Below, piece after piece: positions 1 to 11,157 of a DNA stretch of 64,000 bases (positions within the stretch are counted from its first letter, which is position 1; each line of letters opens with the position of its first letter). The translations under genes were made by a program, and so were the position numbers. Source of the stretch: Epithemia pelagica (lineage: Eukaryota > Bacillariophyta > Bacillariophyceae > Surirellales > Surirellaceae); the NCBI GenBank assembly GCA_946965045.2, contig OX337234.1, positions 1,674,001-1,738,000 on the forward strand, written 5' to 3'. Below the pieces are notes generated by a model that did not search any database, was not told the DNA's origin, and saw only the letters and a program-made list of their open reading frames with translations.

Positions 1-536
1 ACACGGCGAAGCCAAAGGATGTCCCAGCGGCATCGTCAAAGATCCTCAAACGCCATGCCGACTCGATACCATTTGACAACCACTTCAACTATTGCTCAGT
101 AGTGGGAATGTTAAATTACCTGGAAGCGGGATCACGAAGCGACATAGCCTACGCTACTCACCAGTGCGCACGCTTTTGCTCGGATCCACGCAAGGAACAT
201 GGCGACGCAGTCAAATGGTTGGGCCGGTACCTGTTAGGGACGCGACAAAAGGGAATGACGTTTAAGCCCGACCAGAGTGCAGGATTGGAGGTATTCGTCG
301 ACGCCAATTTTGCGGGCAATTGGGACCAGAACGAACCGCACAACGATCGCGATACGGCGCGCTCGCGACACGGGTATATCATCCGATACAAAGGGTGCCC
401 AGTCGTGTGGAAGTCGCAACTACAGACAGAGATCGCCCTCAGTTCGACCGAGAGCGAATACACTGGATTGTCATATGCACTACAAGAAGCCATCCCACTC
501 ATGGAAATATTGAAAGAAATGAAGGCACACATCTAA
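1..536 (+). pseudogene. Ty1/copia reverse transcriptase C-terminus and RNase H N-half (family A), truncated
   Basis: The frame is open from base 3 and ends at TAA 534-536; the 5' part lies outside the window. The translation has the features of copia Pol after the RT catalytic centre: a segment resembling VVGMLNYLEAGSRSDIAYA, then the RNase H start with VDANFAGNW (first catalytic Asp) and LSSTESEYTGLS (catalytic Glu). It stops in the middle of RNase H after EMKAHI, and the missing remainder reappears at about 1,207. The first 85 bases are almost identical to 13,234-13,318, so both loci carry the same copia family. The role would be reverse transcription and RNA removal in virus-like particles, but the copy is broken and inactive. 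Confidence 0.85.
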
Positions 537-1206
537 GGAAGGAACGGTACGCCAGTTTATGGCGGTTTAATTATCGATAAGAAAGCACCCCTAAGCGCAT
601 CCTACTAGAATCATCCGCGCGCAGGACACGCGCACACCTGCAAGAACACGCGCACACCTACAAGAACATGCGCATGCCCCTTCCTCACGTTATTACTAAA
701 AATGTGCTTTCCAGAACCAGCAAGCGCATGACCCACATTTCACCAACTTCAACACCATGCACAGTCAAGAACCAATAGTCATCACATCCCTCCACCTTCA
801 TGCGCAGTCAAGAACCAACAGTCATCACAATCGTCCACCTTCATGCACAGTCAAGAACCAACAGTCATCACATACCCTCCTATGTATGCACTCATCCTTG
901 ATTGTGTCACATCACCATCATGTGCATTACTCAAGCATCAAGTGCAAGCAAGTTGAACACAGTGCATTTAACTAGCACCATGCACACACTCCCACTAAGA
1001 ACCAGCGAATGAATGGAACACAATACACGTAGCTATATAGGAGTAGTATATGAAATGAAACCAATTGTCACTCTGATCAATCACTGCCACGACCGTTTTC
1101 GCGGCCTTTTAGAAGGCCTTGTCACAGCATCATCATCTGCATACCCCATTCGAGAGCGATATTGCCCATTGAGAAACGTCAATATCGACTGGCATGGAAT
1201 CGACAT
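537..1206. other. Non-coding insertion splitting copia RNase H
   Basis: About 670 bp separate two halves of one RNase H domain. The insertion is CA-rich, contains several short repeats of the type CAAGAACAYGCGCAC near 640-680 and a three-copy tandem repeat at 757-885. No ORF of interest, terminal inverted repeat or clear target duplication was found, so the inserted element is unidentified. Confidence 0.5.
757..885. repeat. 43-bp tandem repeat, three copies
   Basis: Units start at 757, 800 and 843, each opening with ATGCRCAGTCAAGAACCAA and differing by a few substitutions. The array lies inside the sequence that interrupts the copia RNase H domain. Confidence 0.85.
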
Positions 1207-1492
1207 CGCAGACACACGGGCTAAGCTACATCGCAAGGTGTTCGAGGATAATAGCGGAGCGCTCGAGATGGCTCGAGTTCACAAGTTCCACCCACGAACG
1301 AAACACCTCAACGTAAAGCTGCATCACTTCCGGAGTTATGTGGAACGAGGGGACATCACCATCCACGCAATCCCCACAACGGAGCAACTGAGCAATTACT
1401 TGACGAAGCCCCTGTCCAAAGCAACGCTCGACCCACTGAGAAAGCAAGTCATGGGATGGACGACCACAATTGTGCGCGAGAGGGAGTGTTAA
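1207..1492 (+). pseudogene. Ty1/copia RNase H C-terminus (family A)
   Basis: From about 1,207 the frame reads as the second half of copia RNase H: a segment with FEDNSGALEMA (third catalytic Asp) and a tail containing IPTTEQLSNYLTKPL, where the last acidic position of the family (usually Asp in the ADxLTK motif) appears changed. The reading frame runs to TAA 1,490-1,492. The same frame is open back to 1,013, but that upstream part belongs to the insertion. The final Cys codon and stop fall on TGTTAA, which is also the probable first six bases of the 3' LTR. Confidence 0.8.
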
Positions 1493-1500
1493 AATAATGG
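1478..1500 (+). promoter_or_regulatory. Polypurine tract and 3' LTR start of copia family A
   Basis: GAGAGGGAG (1,478-1,486) is directly followed by TGTTAAAATAATGG, which begins with the canonical LTR dinucleotide TG. The arrangement, with the Pol stop codon formed by the first bases of the LTR, is the same as in the intact element at 46.6 kb. The downstream end of this LTR was not recognised. Confidence 0.5.
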
Positions 1501-2336
1501 CATTCTCGCCTCGCGTGCTCAACGGTCACAACGTATACGCGACACAATTTTGGGGACGTTTACACGATCCCCAAAAGATCCAAACATTCTAGATCTTAAC
1601 CATAATCTCTTTTGCCACCTGAGTCCAACTCATCTACTTGGGCCGTAGGAGAGTTTTCACAGGTGGAGGGCCATCCCAACCGCAAACGATGTTGCCGAGC
1701 TGCATCCAGATTCCTCAGGGTGTTGCTGGACCACCACCAATTGGGCAACATCATTCTTGGTTGGCATCATCGATCATCGGACGCACCCCACACACGATAG
1801 TCTCGTACAAAAAGAAGTTTCTGGAGGGATGGATGTTTTGGAAGCACTTTTCACAGGAGAGGCATAAAAAGAAGGGCTATATTAAGTGGATGGCTGGCAT
1901 TATATGAGTAGATTTCCTACCAAGCACTACACCATTGACATTCGGCTTGAACTCAGCTTGTATGAAAAACGAGTTTCACAATCTGCTGAAACATTTTTCA
2001 AAATCCGTCGACAAGTGCGCTTTATCCATCGACAGATGCTGAAAAATGAACATTGAAACTAGAACATAGCTTTGTAGTTTTGAGGTTTTTTGAGAGGACT
2101 TGGACCTCCCTCCGATGTGTCGAGAGACGAGACGAATCAAAATTCCCTCCGTAGTGCCGACAGCCGAGACCATTCGAAGCTCCGTGAAACAGTCTTCGAC
2201 TCCTCATTGTCAATCCAATACATGGTGAAAGCAGTAAGAAATGTCCAATAAAGAGGATGAGCAAGAGCTTGAGCTGCTCCAACTATTGTTTCCAGGTAGC
2301 AGCTTTCTTTATGCCTGAGAAACAAACACAGAGGAC
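1501..2336. other. No supported gene
   Basis: The segment presumably starts with remains of the copia LTR. Short open frames on both strands show no recognisable motif. I see nothing else in it. Confidence 0.5.
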
Positions 2337-3590
2337 GTGTTATCCAGAACTCTTGTCTCAGAAGCTGCAATAGAGGCCTCTATTGTTAATGGAATGCTTC
2401 AGGAAATGAACTGTGATGATGACAGCATATCAGTATCCAGCAGAGAAAGTCAAGAATCTGAAGAATGCAAAAACCAAGAGGACAAGACACCCGAAGCAGT
2501 CGTCATAAAAGAGATCTGTATTCCTCAACATTTTGGATCAAGTACATTGTCAAAGCAATGGAATCCTTAGCCAGTGACAAAAACAGTATCTGGAATGAAG
2601 ATTCATATGAAGGAAAAGAATTTGGGAAAAAATTTGCTGTCCCCTACCCAATATTTCATAAATTGGTGAAATTGGTGCTGGAGTAGAATACGTCTGGAGA
2701 GTATTGCAGCAAAACTGACCTTGATGGTCGTCCTAGACTTGAGGATGCTAGGCTCCTGATTCTTGGAGTGCTTCGACTACTATCAAAAGGAATATCCTTT
2801 GATGCTTGGAAGAGCTCAGTGATGTTAGTTACCAACACAATCATACTTTTTCCCACAGGTTCATGAAGTGGATGGCAACATCATATCACTGCCAAATAAA
2901 ATTGTCTCAAGACTGATGAAATTGAGCATCTCGAGGGTGATTATCAGTGGTTGGGCCTTCCTGGAGCTGTTGGCAGTGTAGATTGTGTCCATGTTGGTTG
3001 GGATATGTGTCCTGCTGGCAACCAATCCGACTGCACAGGTAAAGAGGGCTTTCCAACACATGCATTTGAAGTTGAAGAGGGCTTTCCAACACATGCATTT
3101 GAAGTTCTAGTGTAGCGTACAACATACATCCTGTCGGTTTCTAAGGAATTGTTTGGTACATGAAACGACAAGACCATTTCTAAATTTGATGTGTCCGTGC
3201 AGGCAATTTGAAATAAAGGATTGTACACTCAGTATTGTTACAAGTGCATTCAATCAGATGGCTCTGAGCTGCTGCAACAGGGTGTATACTTTATTTGTGA
3301 TGGAGGGTACAACAAATGATGGCGGGAACTGATCCCTCCACATAAACATCAGATTTTGGGAACCAGCACTGAGTGTTGGTCTTCCCATGTAGAAAGTATT
3401 CGGAAAGATGTCGAACAGACGTTTGGTATTTTAATGCCAATCGTAATCAAGTAGTTCCCTCCAAACCAAAACTTGGCAGTATACCGTTTAGAGTAGAAGA
3501 TTCCATTTCAAATTCAAAAATTATATCTTGTTCCAGATTTTTGTCCACCCCCCTAAGAAACAAGACAGATCACACTGACGGATTCTGAAA
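2337..3590 (+). pseudogene. PIF/Harbinger-type DDE transposase, multiply frameshifted
   Basis: Fragments in shifting frames follow the order of a Harbinger transposase (DDE_Tnp_4 fold, DNA cut-and-paste). An acidic N-terminal piece (2,337-2,570) precedes a helical region with RLEDARLLILGVLRLLSKG near 2,735. Then comes GAVGSVDCVHVGW (first catalytic Asp, about 2,960), a strand resembling RTTYILSVSKELFGT with downstream NDKTISKFD, YFICDGGYN (second Asp, about 3,290) and VESIRKDVEQTFGIL (catalytic Glu, about 3,400). At least four frame changes or stops and a 33-bp duplication show that it is dead. Terminal inverted repeats and a 3-bp target duplication were not located. Confidence 0.75.
3041..3106. 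repeat. 33-bp tandem duplication inside Harbinger pseudogene
   Basis: Copies 3,041-3,073 and 3,074-3,106 differ at one base. The unit is a multiple of three and keeps the transposase frame, adding 11 residues just after the first catalytic Asp region. Confidence 0.9.
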
Positions 3591-3657
3591 TCAAAGAACA
3601 AGCACCCGAAATCGATTTTCATCATTCCTTGCTCATAAGAAATAGTCTTAGAGAGTT

Positions 3658-3975
3658 CTAGTCTTGTTGTCCAATGATCAATAGCTCCAAAATGCGAGTT
3701 CGCCCCTCCAAAGTCTGGTTTTTCTCAATCAATTTCTTGTTCCTTACAACCACTGCTTTGTAGTCGTCAACGAGGCTCTTGTTATCTTGCACAAGTTTCT
3801 GTAGAGAACTCGACATATCAGGCATCCATTTGTCTTCCAAAACTCTTGCCACAGTGGAATCCTCGTGGTAATGCAATTTCTTGTTACTCATCTCTTCTCC
3901 TCGTCCCAGTTCAACGTTCCGTTTCCTTTCTCCTCTGTTTAGTGTGCGAATGTCACGCCGGAGCCTAGTCGACAT
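3658..3975 (-). CDS. Hypothetical 105-aa coiled-coil protein
   Basis: An intact small ORF lies on the strand opposite to the Harbinger remnant. It is basic at the N-terminus (RRDIRTLNRGERKRN) and predicted helical from about residue 55, with hydrophobic heptad spacing around SSLQKLVQDNKSLVDDYK and a charged helix after it. Harbinger elements often carry a second, Myb-like ORF, but no tryptophan-rich Myb repeat is visible here, so that role is not supported. It may be a chance ORF. No splice sites or promoter were identified. Confidence 0.3.
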   Translation of the reverse strand: MSTRLRRDIRTLNRGERKRNVELGRGEEMSNKKLHYHEDSTVARVLEDKWMPDMSSSLQKLVQDNKSLVDDYKAVVVRNKKLIEKNQTLEGRTRILELLIIGQQD

Positions 3976-5358
3976 GATAACTGACTTCTATCAACAATGG
4001 AACCCATAGAAATGTAATGAATGCAGATGCCGCTGAGGTTGAAATGTTTTATGAGTCCTGATGGCCAATGGATGAGTGAACAGAAGACAGAAGACCATCA
4101 AAATCAAGGAAGGATGCATTCTTGTCGAAGATTGAGGAGATTAGAGGTGCTGCAACAAAAAGCATGAGTCCACACCACGAAACAATGATTGTCATGAAGA
4201 TGAGTCTGAAGAACAATCAACCACTAAGCCAAGCAGCTGTCAGAAACATGACAATGAGCTGAAACAAAACAACCCTCAGAAGGATAACAATGAGGATTGT
4301 GATGATGATAGGGACATTGTCGACAGTGACGGTGCTTCTAATCCAACCTACAATGGAGACAAGAAGTTGAAACATAGTGGAGTGAAGAAACATGGAGCGT
4401 CTTACAAATACAAGCTTAATATCTAGTAGAATAAAGCCAATATACTCGACTGAAATCTGATGACCTGGACAGGTATCGAGTTAACACCAATGGGACAATG
4501 TGAAACATGAACATGTAAAGTCATTGAGAACTTGGAATATTGAAATTAGGATTGAATATCAATGACCACCAGAAGAAGAGACTTCTTGAAGAAAGTGGCT
4601 GTCCATCCAGGTCCATCAAGTATTCATATGAATGGTTAGAGGTTGGACAACATTTACATGGCAGGATGTGTCAGCAAAAACTTGCCAGCCTTCATCTTTA
4701 AACGCAGTCACACATATTGGTTCACAGTGTTCACTTAACATCCCGATCAGGCAAGACCAAACCTCATCTCAGAATACATTGTACCTAACCACAATAATTG
4801 AGAGTATGTCACAATGACCTTTGTTTCTCTTGGATATTGGTTGCTGAGATCTCTCAGTCTTCAGATGAGAGAGTCATTTCCACCATCCAGATATTTGACC
4901 ATGACAACAAGTCAAAATTCTTCATGGATTCTGATTACAGCAGCTTGTGAGACTGTGGACCATGGTCTCTGTGTTTCTTGACCTACATGGAAACTCCAAA
5001 CTAGTCTGGAAAAGACTCTCCGGATGCCTGGAGAGTACCAACAACAACTGAACAAAGCCAACTATAATGACCCTACTGGTTATCTTTGAGAAATGGCAAA
5101 TGCCCTCATTTGTTCATGTGCAAAATTTTTAAGCATAAGTAGAATCTCTACTTAATGTACAACTGTGAATTACCCTTCCTTCATTTCTGAGGAGATTACT
5201 AATGGATTGTAAGGTCACTTTAACCTCCACAGGTGATATAGTGGTGCAGAGTCATATGTTTGCATCCAGCCTACTATCGGTAGTGGATTGTTTGCATCCA
5301 GCCTACTATTGGTATTGAAAATTCACCATGACAGTCTCTGTTTGGATACTTTTCCAAC
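3976..5358. other. No supported gene; acidic coding-like stretch and small duplication
   Basis: Around 4,180-4,430 the plus strand translates in pieces to an Asp/Glu/Asn-rich sequence ending in lysines, which could be the wreck of a coding exon. A 32-bp imperfect duplication containing GTTTGCATCCAGCCTACTAT starts at 5,258 and 5,290. Nothing else is recognisable. Confidence 0.35.
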
Positions 5359-5685
5359 ATGGACTGGATGGATTTCACCAACATCAAGGGATGCCCAATT
5401 AATGTGATACAGGATATTGAACACTGGTCCAAATATTCCATTGAATCCAATACGACTCAGTTTGTTGGCCATGACTTGAAAATTAATGATCCATCACCTG
5501 AATTGAATTTGAAAATGACCAAGTTCCGTGGATTGGTGGAAGTGATTTTCCATGGGACTGGTGATGGATCAATGCACTACAAAGAACTTGGCCAAATGTC
5601 TTGGATCAATTTGACATGGCACAACACAACTATCTACTATAATTTTGCATCAATCAAAGGCTTCAATCACAAACAAAAACAATGA
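5359..5685 (+). CDS. Hypothetical 108-aa ORF
   Basis: An intact ORF from ATG 5,359 to TGA 5,683-5,685 contains no motif I recognise. Composition (Asn, Ile, Trp, His) is protein-like rather than low-complexity. Its 3' end overlaps the proposed second exon of the minus-strand gene at 5,663-6,057, so at most one of the two is likely to be real there. Confidence 0.25.
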   Translation: MDWMDFTNIKGCPINVIQDIEHWSKYSIESNTTQFVGHDLKINDPSPELNLKMTKFRGLVEVIFHGTGDGSMHYKELGQMSWINLTWHNTTIYYNFASIKGFNHKQKQ

Positions 5686-6057
5686 CAGGTAAAAACAGAG
5701 TGAAAGCTGTCACAACAAATGGCATGCTACAGTGACTACTGTGGACAAAGGAAGTGCTTATTTTTGCATTGGAGTACTAAACACAAACCAGCAAACAATT
5801 CACAGGAAGTTAAAAAAACATCAGCAACAACAATCAACAACAACAAGAAACAGCAATGCTTACCTTGGTGGAGAGCCGTAGGATTGTTGCAATCCAGCAT
5901 TGTCCTGCTGTTGTTTGGGAAAGGGGGAAGAATCTTCCAAACCACCTTCTCGCAGAGGTGGTGCCTGTTTCTTGGTCGTTTCTGTCTGCGACAGTGGAGG
6001 GACATTTTCTTTGTCCAATTTGTTGGTTGCTGTGGCTGCAGTGGCTGCAGTGGCCAT
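5663..6057 (-). CDS. Two-exon gene model, 89-aa protein with hydrophobic C-terminus
   Basis: Exon 1 is 6,057-5,864 and exon 2 is 5,738-5,663, with a 125-nt intron. The donor reads CCAAG|GTAAGC and the acceptor TTTGTCCACAG; joining keeps an open frame to TGA. The intron has TTGTTGATTGTTG close to its donor, the same motif seen in the introns of the 17-20 kb gene, which favours a real intron. The protein starts with an Ala/Thr repeat, has a KENVPP segment resembling a KEN degradation box, a polar Gln/Pro-rich middle, and ends in an uninterrupted hydrophobic run (FVVTAFTLFLPVIVFVC) that could be a tail anchor. No homologue is recognised. An alternative is a chance ORF in a GC-alternating, CAG-rich stretch. 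Confidence 0.35.
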
Positions 6058-7152
6058 CTCACAACTCTTTCAGCAAGTTTCCATCATCGTCTTCCTCCTG
6101 CTACAACTTTCAGATTCACACATGAAGTGTCTTGCTTGTCATGCAAAGACATGCTCAAAGCTCATGCGGTGTCATTCTGTGTTCCTGGGAGACAACTTGG
6201 TAAAATGATATGCAACCTCATGGAGAATGTAAGGAATCAACTGTTTGATTGTTTTATACATGCATCAAAGGATACACAGATAAAGTATTTCTGTGGTCAC
6301 TGTGGCAACATGCTTCTCTGACAAGAAGTTTTTGTGAGATAAGCACATTGCTGGTTGTTGTGATAATGAGCTGAAGTGTGGCTGTTTTTTGCCATGGAAA
6401 CAAACAGAGAACACTAACTGGACCCCAACCATTCAAGTTGACAATCCAAACTTCACCATGCCAAGGTGCAGCAAGAGGTTGCCCAATGAGTTTGCAATGT
6501 CACTTGAACTGTTGCTACATCCAAGTGACCTACATCCAAGTGACACTATGGGCTGGTGACTTGATGTACTCAGTAACATGATTTCTGGCACATTGGAGGG
6601 TGCCCTAGCCGAGATCAAACAAGAAATTTTGTTCGAAGCCGAGTAGCATGGCAATCAACCAACTTTATAAGGTTGGTTGTTACCTGCTGGACAGGATAGC
6701 CTCCATCATAAATGGGATCCCAGCAAACATTTCAGATTGCAAAGTTTGCTTTCCTTGATGGTGATGTAGATCAGCATTCATGGAATTCAATCATTGGTAT
6801 GACTTTAACAAACTACCTAGTGAAACCTCTCCTTCTTTCTCTCTTGTCTTTTCCTGTATCAGAGGATATAGAAAAGATGGGGCTACTTATGACACCAGGT
6901 CAAAGGTGATGGATTTGCTGTCAACATGGCTTTCAGAAATCCAGAAAATCCTCCCCCTCTACTATGAAATGTGACTTTACCCCTTCATACTTGCAAGGGC
7001 AAAGTGACCAAAGTCTGTTTGATGTTTGCATGAACATCAAATTCAGTGACAAAACTTACTCAAGCATGCAAAATGGTCCATGGAAGAACATGAACAGTAT
7101 CATCAACTTAACTCTTTTGAGAGGGCGAATGAATTTCCTCGGTCTTTGACCA
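6058..7152. other. No supported gene
   Basis: Short open frames on both strands lack recognisable motifs. A small duplication of the type ACATCCAAGTGAC occurs near 6,520-6,545. Nothing further is seen. Confidence 0.4.
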
Positions 7153-7251
7153 TATGGTCAATAATTTTACTTAACAAAATCATCAAACACTTAAAGGATT
7201 TCCCACGTAGGCAATGACCTCCAACTCGTGAATAAAAAATTATTGACCATA
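7153..7251. repeat. Inverted repeat, 16-bp perfect core
   Basis: TATGGTCAATAATTTT at 7,153-7,168 is the exact reverse complement of 7,236-7,251, with further partial matching outside the core and a 67-bp spacer. It could be a short MITE-like hairpin or a subterminal repeat of the adjacent piggyBac remnant. Confidence 0.6.
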
Positions 7252-7484
7252 AGGACAATTCCCAAAATCGAGACTTTGTTGATCATGTAACTCAATAACC
7301 AAACCATTTGGTTATTACTCCTTCACACATATCCTTCCATTTGGTCCAACCTTTCAATAGCCGGTCTAAACGCCAAATTCCGACCGGTAGTTCTTGCGTA
7401 CGACCTTTCTTGGGAATTTTCGTGGCCTCATTTTTGTTGCACCTCATACATTCAAGCACTTGTCAAACCAATAGTTGGTCCAAA

Positions 7485-9170
7485 ATGGCCGAACAGTCCA
7501 ACAAGGATGCAGGCAATCCACCAGCTGCTGCAAGGGAACTCGAATTTTTGACAATCAAGTCTGATGGAGAGGATGATGTTGACAAAGACCGTGTTGGAAT
7601 GTTGTTTACAAAACAAACCACTGAGGAAGACATTGATCGATGCCGATTTGAAAACCGTTACATTGACAAACAAATCTCGTCATCTGATCTGGTGCTAATC
7701 AACCCAGGAGCATGTGCACAGGCATTCAAAGAGGAGGGACCGCTCGGATTGTTTTTCCCTTTCATTCCTTGATCGATTCATGATGAAGGCTACCCAAGAT
7801 GCACTCAATGAAAAGGAAGGCAGTTCGGCCAAGAAGATCACCCTCACTCCAAAGATATTTCGATGTGTGTTTGGGCTTGACATTGCAACCTCCCTGTGCA
7901 ACTCTACTTCGATAAAAGAGTTGTGGAGCTCAAAAATGTTTCTTGGATCAAGCTAATTTTCGAATACTATGTCTCATTACATGTTTGTTGCCGTTCGTGG
8001 TTCGATTCGAGTTATTTCAGAATCTACGTGCCAAAATCTCGATGATCCTTTGTGGACTGTCAGGTGCCTCATGTCGCATGTACTCAGGAATTTTACCTCT
8101 GTTGCATACGTTGTTGGTCCAGTGGCTTTGGACGAGGCAAGCTGCCCCACCAAGGCAAAAACAAAGGCTTCCTCTTACCTGCCGTCCAAACCTGATAAGT
8201 TCGATATCAGGTTTTATGCTTTGGTTGGGTGGGCGAGCGTTTATACTTTCTCTATTTGGGACAATGGCACTGGTAGCACCGTGAACCAAACACCAGCCAA
8301 GCGATTTCTCAAAGTGTTTGGTGAAGTATGGAGTTCATTCAATCAATTTACTCAGTCATGCAAAAGTCGCCTACAAAATGCCTGCCCCGTGCCATACGAC
8401 AGTGCCTCCATGCTATGGATTCTCATGGTTGGTCTTTTGTTCCGCTCCATTACTGGAACATCCTCTAGTCGTCGAAATGAAGAAGCCACTGCACGAACTG
8501 TAGTGTACATGGACAATTATTATACGCGACATGCACTGGCCAGGGCATGTTCTGAATTTACCGACAATGCTGTAAAAGTGACCGGAACTGTGAAAATGAA
8601 TCTGGTTGACAAAGTGAACAAGCTAGCTGTTGCACAGGCCGTGAAGGATTTGGAAAAGAAGGAACGTGGCTCATGGATTCTTGTGAGGGTCTACACCGGT
8701 GTAATCCATCCAGACAACAAGTTGCAAAAGGCAAGAGAGAAGAAGGACTCATACTCAGAGAGTCTGCCTAGAGAACGGATTGGATTTGAAGAGAAGGACA
8801 TTTTGGAAGTTGTCAATGAGTAGAGTGTCGTTGCAAAAAATTGTGGGTATATTGTGTATTTGGATAAAAAGGCTGTTGTCTTTTATACAAATGATTTGGC
8901 TGACACCCCGAAGAAACTGTTCAGTACCCATGAAGATCCACACGCGATTACTTGTGTCCATGGTCTCGCCACAATGTGGCGATGGACCAGTCATTCGTAT
9001 CACAACAAGAAAGCATTCAAGGCCATCGTGGCGTATAATGAATGGGGTCGACAGGGCCGACCAAATGCGGGCCACAAATGCTTATCGCAGGAAAGAGGAG
9101 GTCGCCCGGCGCGGAGCAAAGACAATGACTCATGTGAGGAGAACAGTGTCGTGGGCAGACGTCGTTAGAG
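7485..9170 (+). pseudogene. piggyBac-family (PGBD-like) transposase pseudogene
   Basis: Four plus-strand fragments follow piggyBac order. An acidic N-terminus (7,485-7,772) is followed by a helical piece with ITLTPKIFRCVFGLDIATSL (about 7,840). The catalytic core in frame 7,969-8,823 contains LDEASCPTKAKTKASSYLP (first catalytic Asp) and VVYMDNYYTRHALARA (second Asp). The C-terminal part has FKAIVAYNEW (about 9,020), then, after a frame change, MNGVDRADQMRATNAYRR, the family's usual GVDRxDQ element. Three or more frameshifts and the stop at 8,821 separate the pieces. The family inserts at TTAA; intact ends were not identified. Confidence 0.8.
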
Positions 9171-9238
9171 GTTTGCGATAAGTTTATAATTTCACCATCT
9201 ATCCAATTTCACGTCTTGTCTGCTCCAACTTCCAACAG

Positions 9239-9252
9239 GTTATTGAGCCCAA
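9239..9252 (+). promoter_or_regulatory. Copia-type primer-binding site next to a 5' LTR end
   Basis: CCAACA|GGTTATTGAGCCCA: an LTR-like end in CA is directly followed by a sequence that, apart from one extra T, is complementary to the anticodon arm of initiator tRNA-Met (GGGCTCATAACC). Use of a half-tRNA-iMet primer is established for Drosophila copia. It supports 9,307-12,470 being the start of one copia element. The upstream LTR is short or truncated against the piggyBac remnant. Confidence 0.5.
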
Positions 9253-9306
9253 CTGCCTTATTGCTTCCGTGAAGCAGGCAACGACCCTAGATAGGGTATC
9301 ACTACC

Positions 9307-11157
9307 ATGTCGGCCAGTGCTGGATCCACCGATCCACCTGGCCACTCCGGTGCTAGCGGGGGGTTCCTCAGTCGAACTCCTTTCCAACGGATGTGGCAGT
9401 CCATTCGCCCACCAACCAGCACCAACTCATCGGACATTCATTCCTCCATTCTACAACGCCACTCTACTACCGTGCAGGCAGATATGAATGACAATGCATC
9501 AGTTCCTCTCACACCTGTCGTTGACGTGCCTCTTATCAGTCGATCTATGCCGACTGTGCATCAGATACGTGTGAAACCGGACCCTGAAGCTGGTACTCCC
9601 TATGATACCGACTCGTTGGGAGCTTATATCCCCTATACTCGAGCCGTCATTCTCAATGGAGGAGATCTATCTGTCTATCAGTCCGATCCTAGCATTGTTG
9701 ACACCATTGAAGCCGTCGAAGAAGCAGCGTACGAGGAAAATTTGGACGATGTGGGGATCTATGATGTCGAACCCACTCCTCCTCCTATTGTGTCCACCAA
9801 GAATCGGACTGTGGCGCTGTCTCCTCTGACTGCGTCCTTTGTGTCGGATGTCAGCATTGAGTACGTACCTGATGTCAGTGTCACCACCACGCCGTCTCGT
9901 CAGCCAAATATTCCTCCCGGTGTCGTCCTGGGTCCCAATGACGTGCTCGTTTATGCCAAAGTCTCTACTACGGCCTCCAGTTGCCCCGTGATTGTACAGG
10001 ATTCGTATGATGGTATTGGCCACCCTTATTTGCGTGGTTATGTGGAGCCTGATCGGTCCACCCAATCTCAAAAACGCTTTTACGTGGTTCGGACAGGTTG
10101 GAATCCTGGGATCTTTCGCTCGTGGAGCACTACCTGGGTTCGTGCGGTTGATTTCAAGTCGTTTACTGGTCATGGCGCTGAGTTTGCCAGCGCTCCTACG
10201 TACGCTGCGGCCGTGCGCTATCTTGGTTGGGATCCAGCGCTGACATCTACTCCTCGTGGCCCGTTTCCTCCTCCACCCAGTGTCCCCTTTGTCCGTGGTC
10301 CTACGGTCGGTGCTCCGGTTTCGTCCTCTGGCCCTGCTCTGTTGATGGGTCCTGCGCTTACTTCCCACCTCGCGTCCACTCTCCGCGCTCAGGATGTGGC
10401 CGAGTCGACCGTGGCAGAAGTGGTGAGACGGCTCCAGCACTCCTTCGATGCTTCTCCAGGTCTGGCTGGATCGGGGGGATTGTTATCGTCGTCGCGCATT
10501 GAATCGCCGGAGAGCAAACTCCGCCGTGAGCAAAAAGGGTTTGTTCCCGAATACCCTGCCACGGCGTTCACGGGCGAGGCTTTTGATGTTTATTATGATG
10601 CAGTTCAAAATATGCTGTACATGCCGCAGTGGTCTCTTGCTGATGGGAGTTGTGTGACTTCTCATGTCGACACCCCGGATAACGATCATGACCACGAGAT
10701 CTCGAGGCAACTCCATTACCACCTGGTTGTGTCAATTCAAGCTCACCGCAACCCTGTAGCCCTTAGTGTCCTGTCGGAGTTGCGTTCGACCGACAACTAC
10801 GGCAATGGGATTAAATTGTTGGAATCACTACGCGCCATCGCCTATCCCAACAATACCAGCTTCTTCCTTCAAGATTTTGATACTTGGAGTCGCTTGAGTC
10901 ACCGCAACAAGGAAGATTTGACGACATTCTATCGTCGCGCAAAGGAGGTGCGTCATCGGCTTTCCACTCACCGACTTTCAGTTCAGGACCCCCTTTTATT
11001 ATTTGGTGATCAAGGGGCCCTATGGGCACGCCATGTCGACGTTGGAAGAAGAGTTCAAGTGTGGTCGGCTCAATCTTTAGTACACAAGAGTTATTCATTC
11101 AAATGCATCAGGAATTCCGGGCGCAATGTTATAAGAATTCCAGCAGTATGGAGGTAG
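9307..11157 (+). pseudogene. Copia Gag with embedded viroplasmin/RNase H1 N-domain-like segment
   Basis: The frame is open from ATG 9,307, 69 bp after the putative LTR end, and gives 616 codons before a stop. Residues 1-200 are Ser/Thr/Pro-rich and disordered. Residues about 258-308 contain FYVVRTGWNPGIFRSW followed by an FTGHGAEF segment, the pattern of the Cauli_VI (RNase H1 hybrid-binding) domain, which binds RNA/DNA hybrids. Residues about 455-560 look like a helical copia Gag core (a segment beginning LHYHLVVSIQAHRNPVALSV). At about 11,010 the correct frame moves: HAMSTLEEEFKCGRLNL continues in a second frame and IFSTQELFIQMHQEF in a third, so two indels have broken it. Confidence 0.75.

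Noticed and set aside
5719-6321. 200-codon plus-strand Cys-rich ORF
   Set aside because: It overlaps the spliced minus-strand model, with composition explained by CTG/TGG-rich DNA; no domain is seen.
9667-10440. 257-codon minus-strand ORF
   Set aside because: It is antisense to a Gag frame with a recognisable domain and has an Arg/Gly/His-rich shadow composition.
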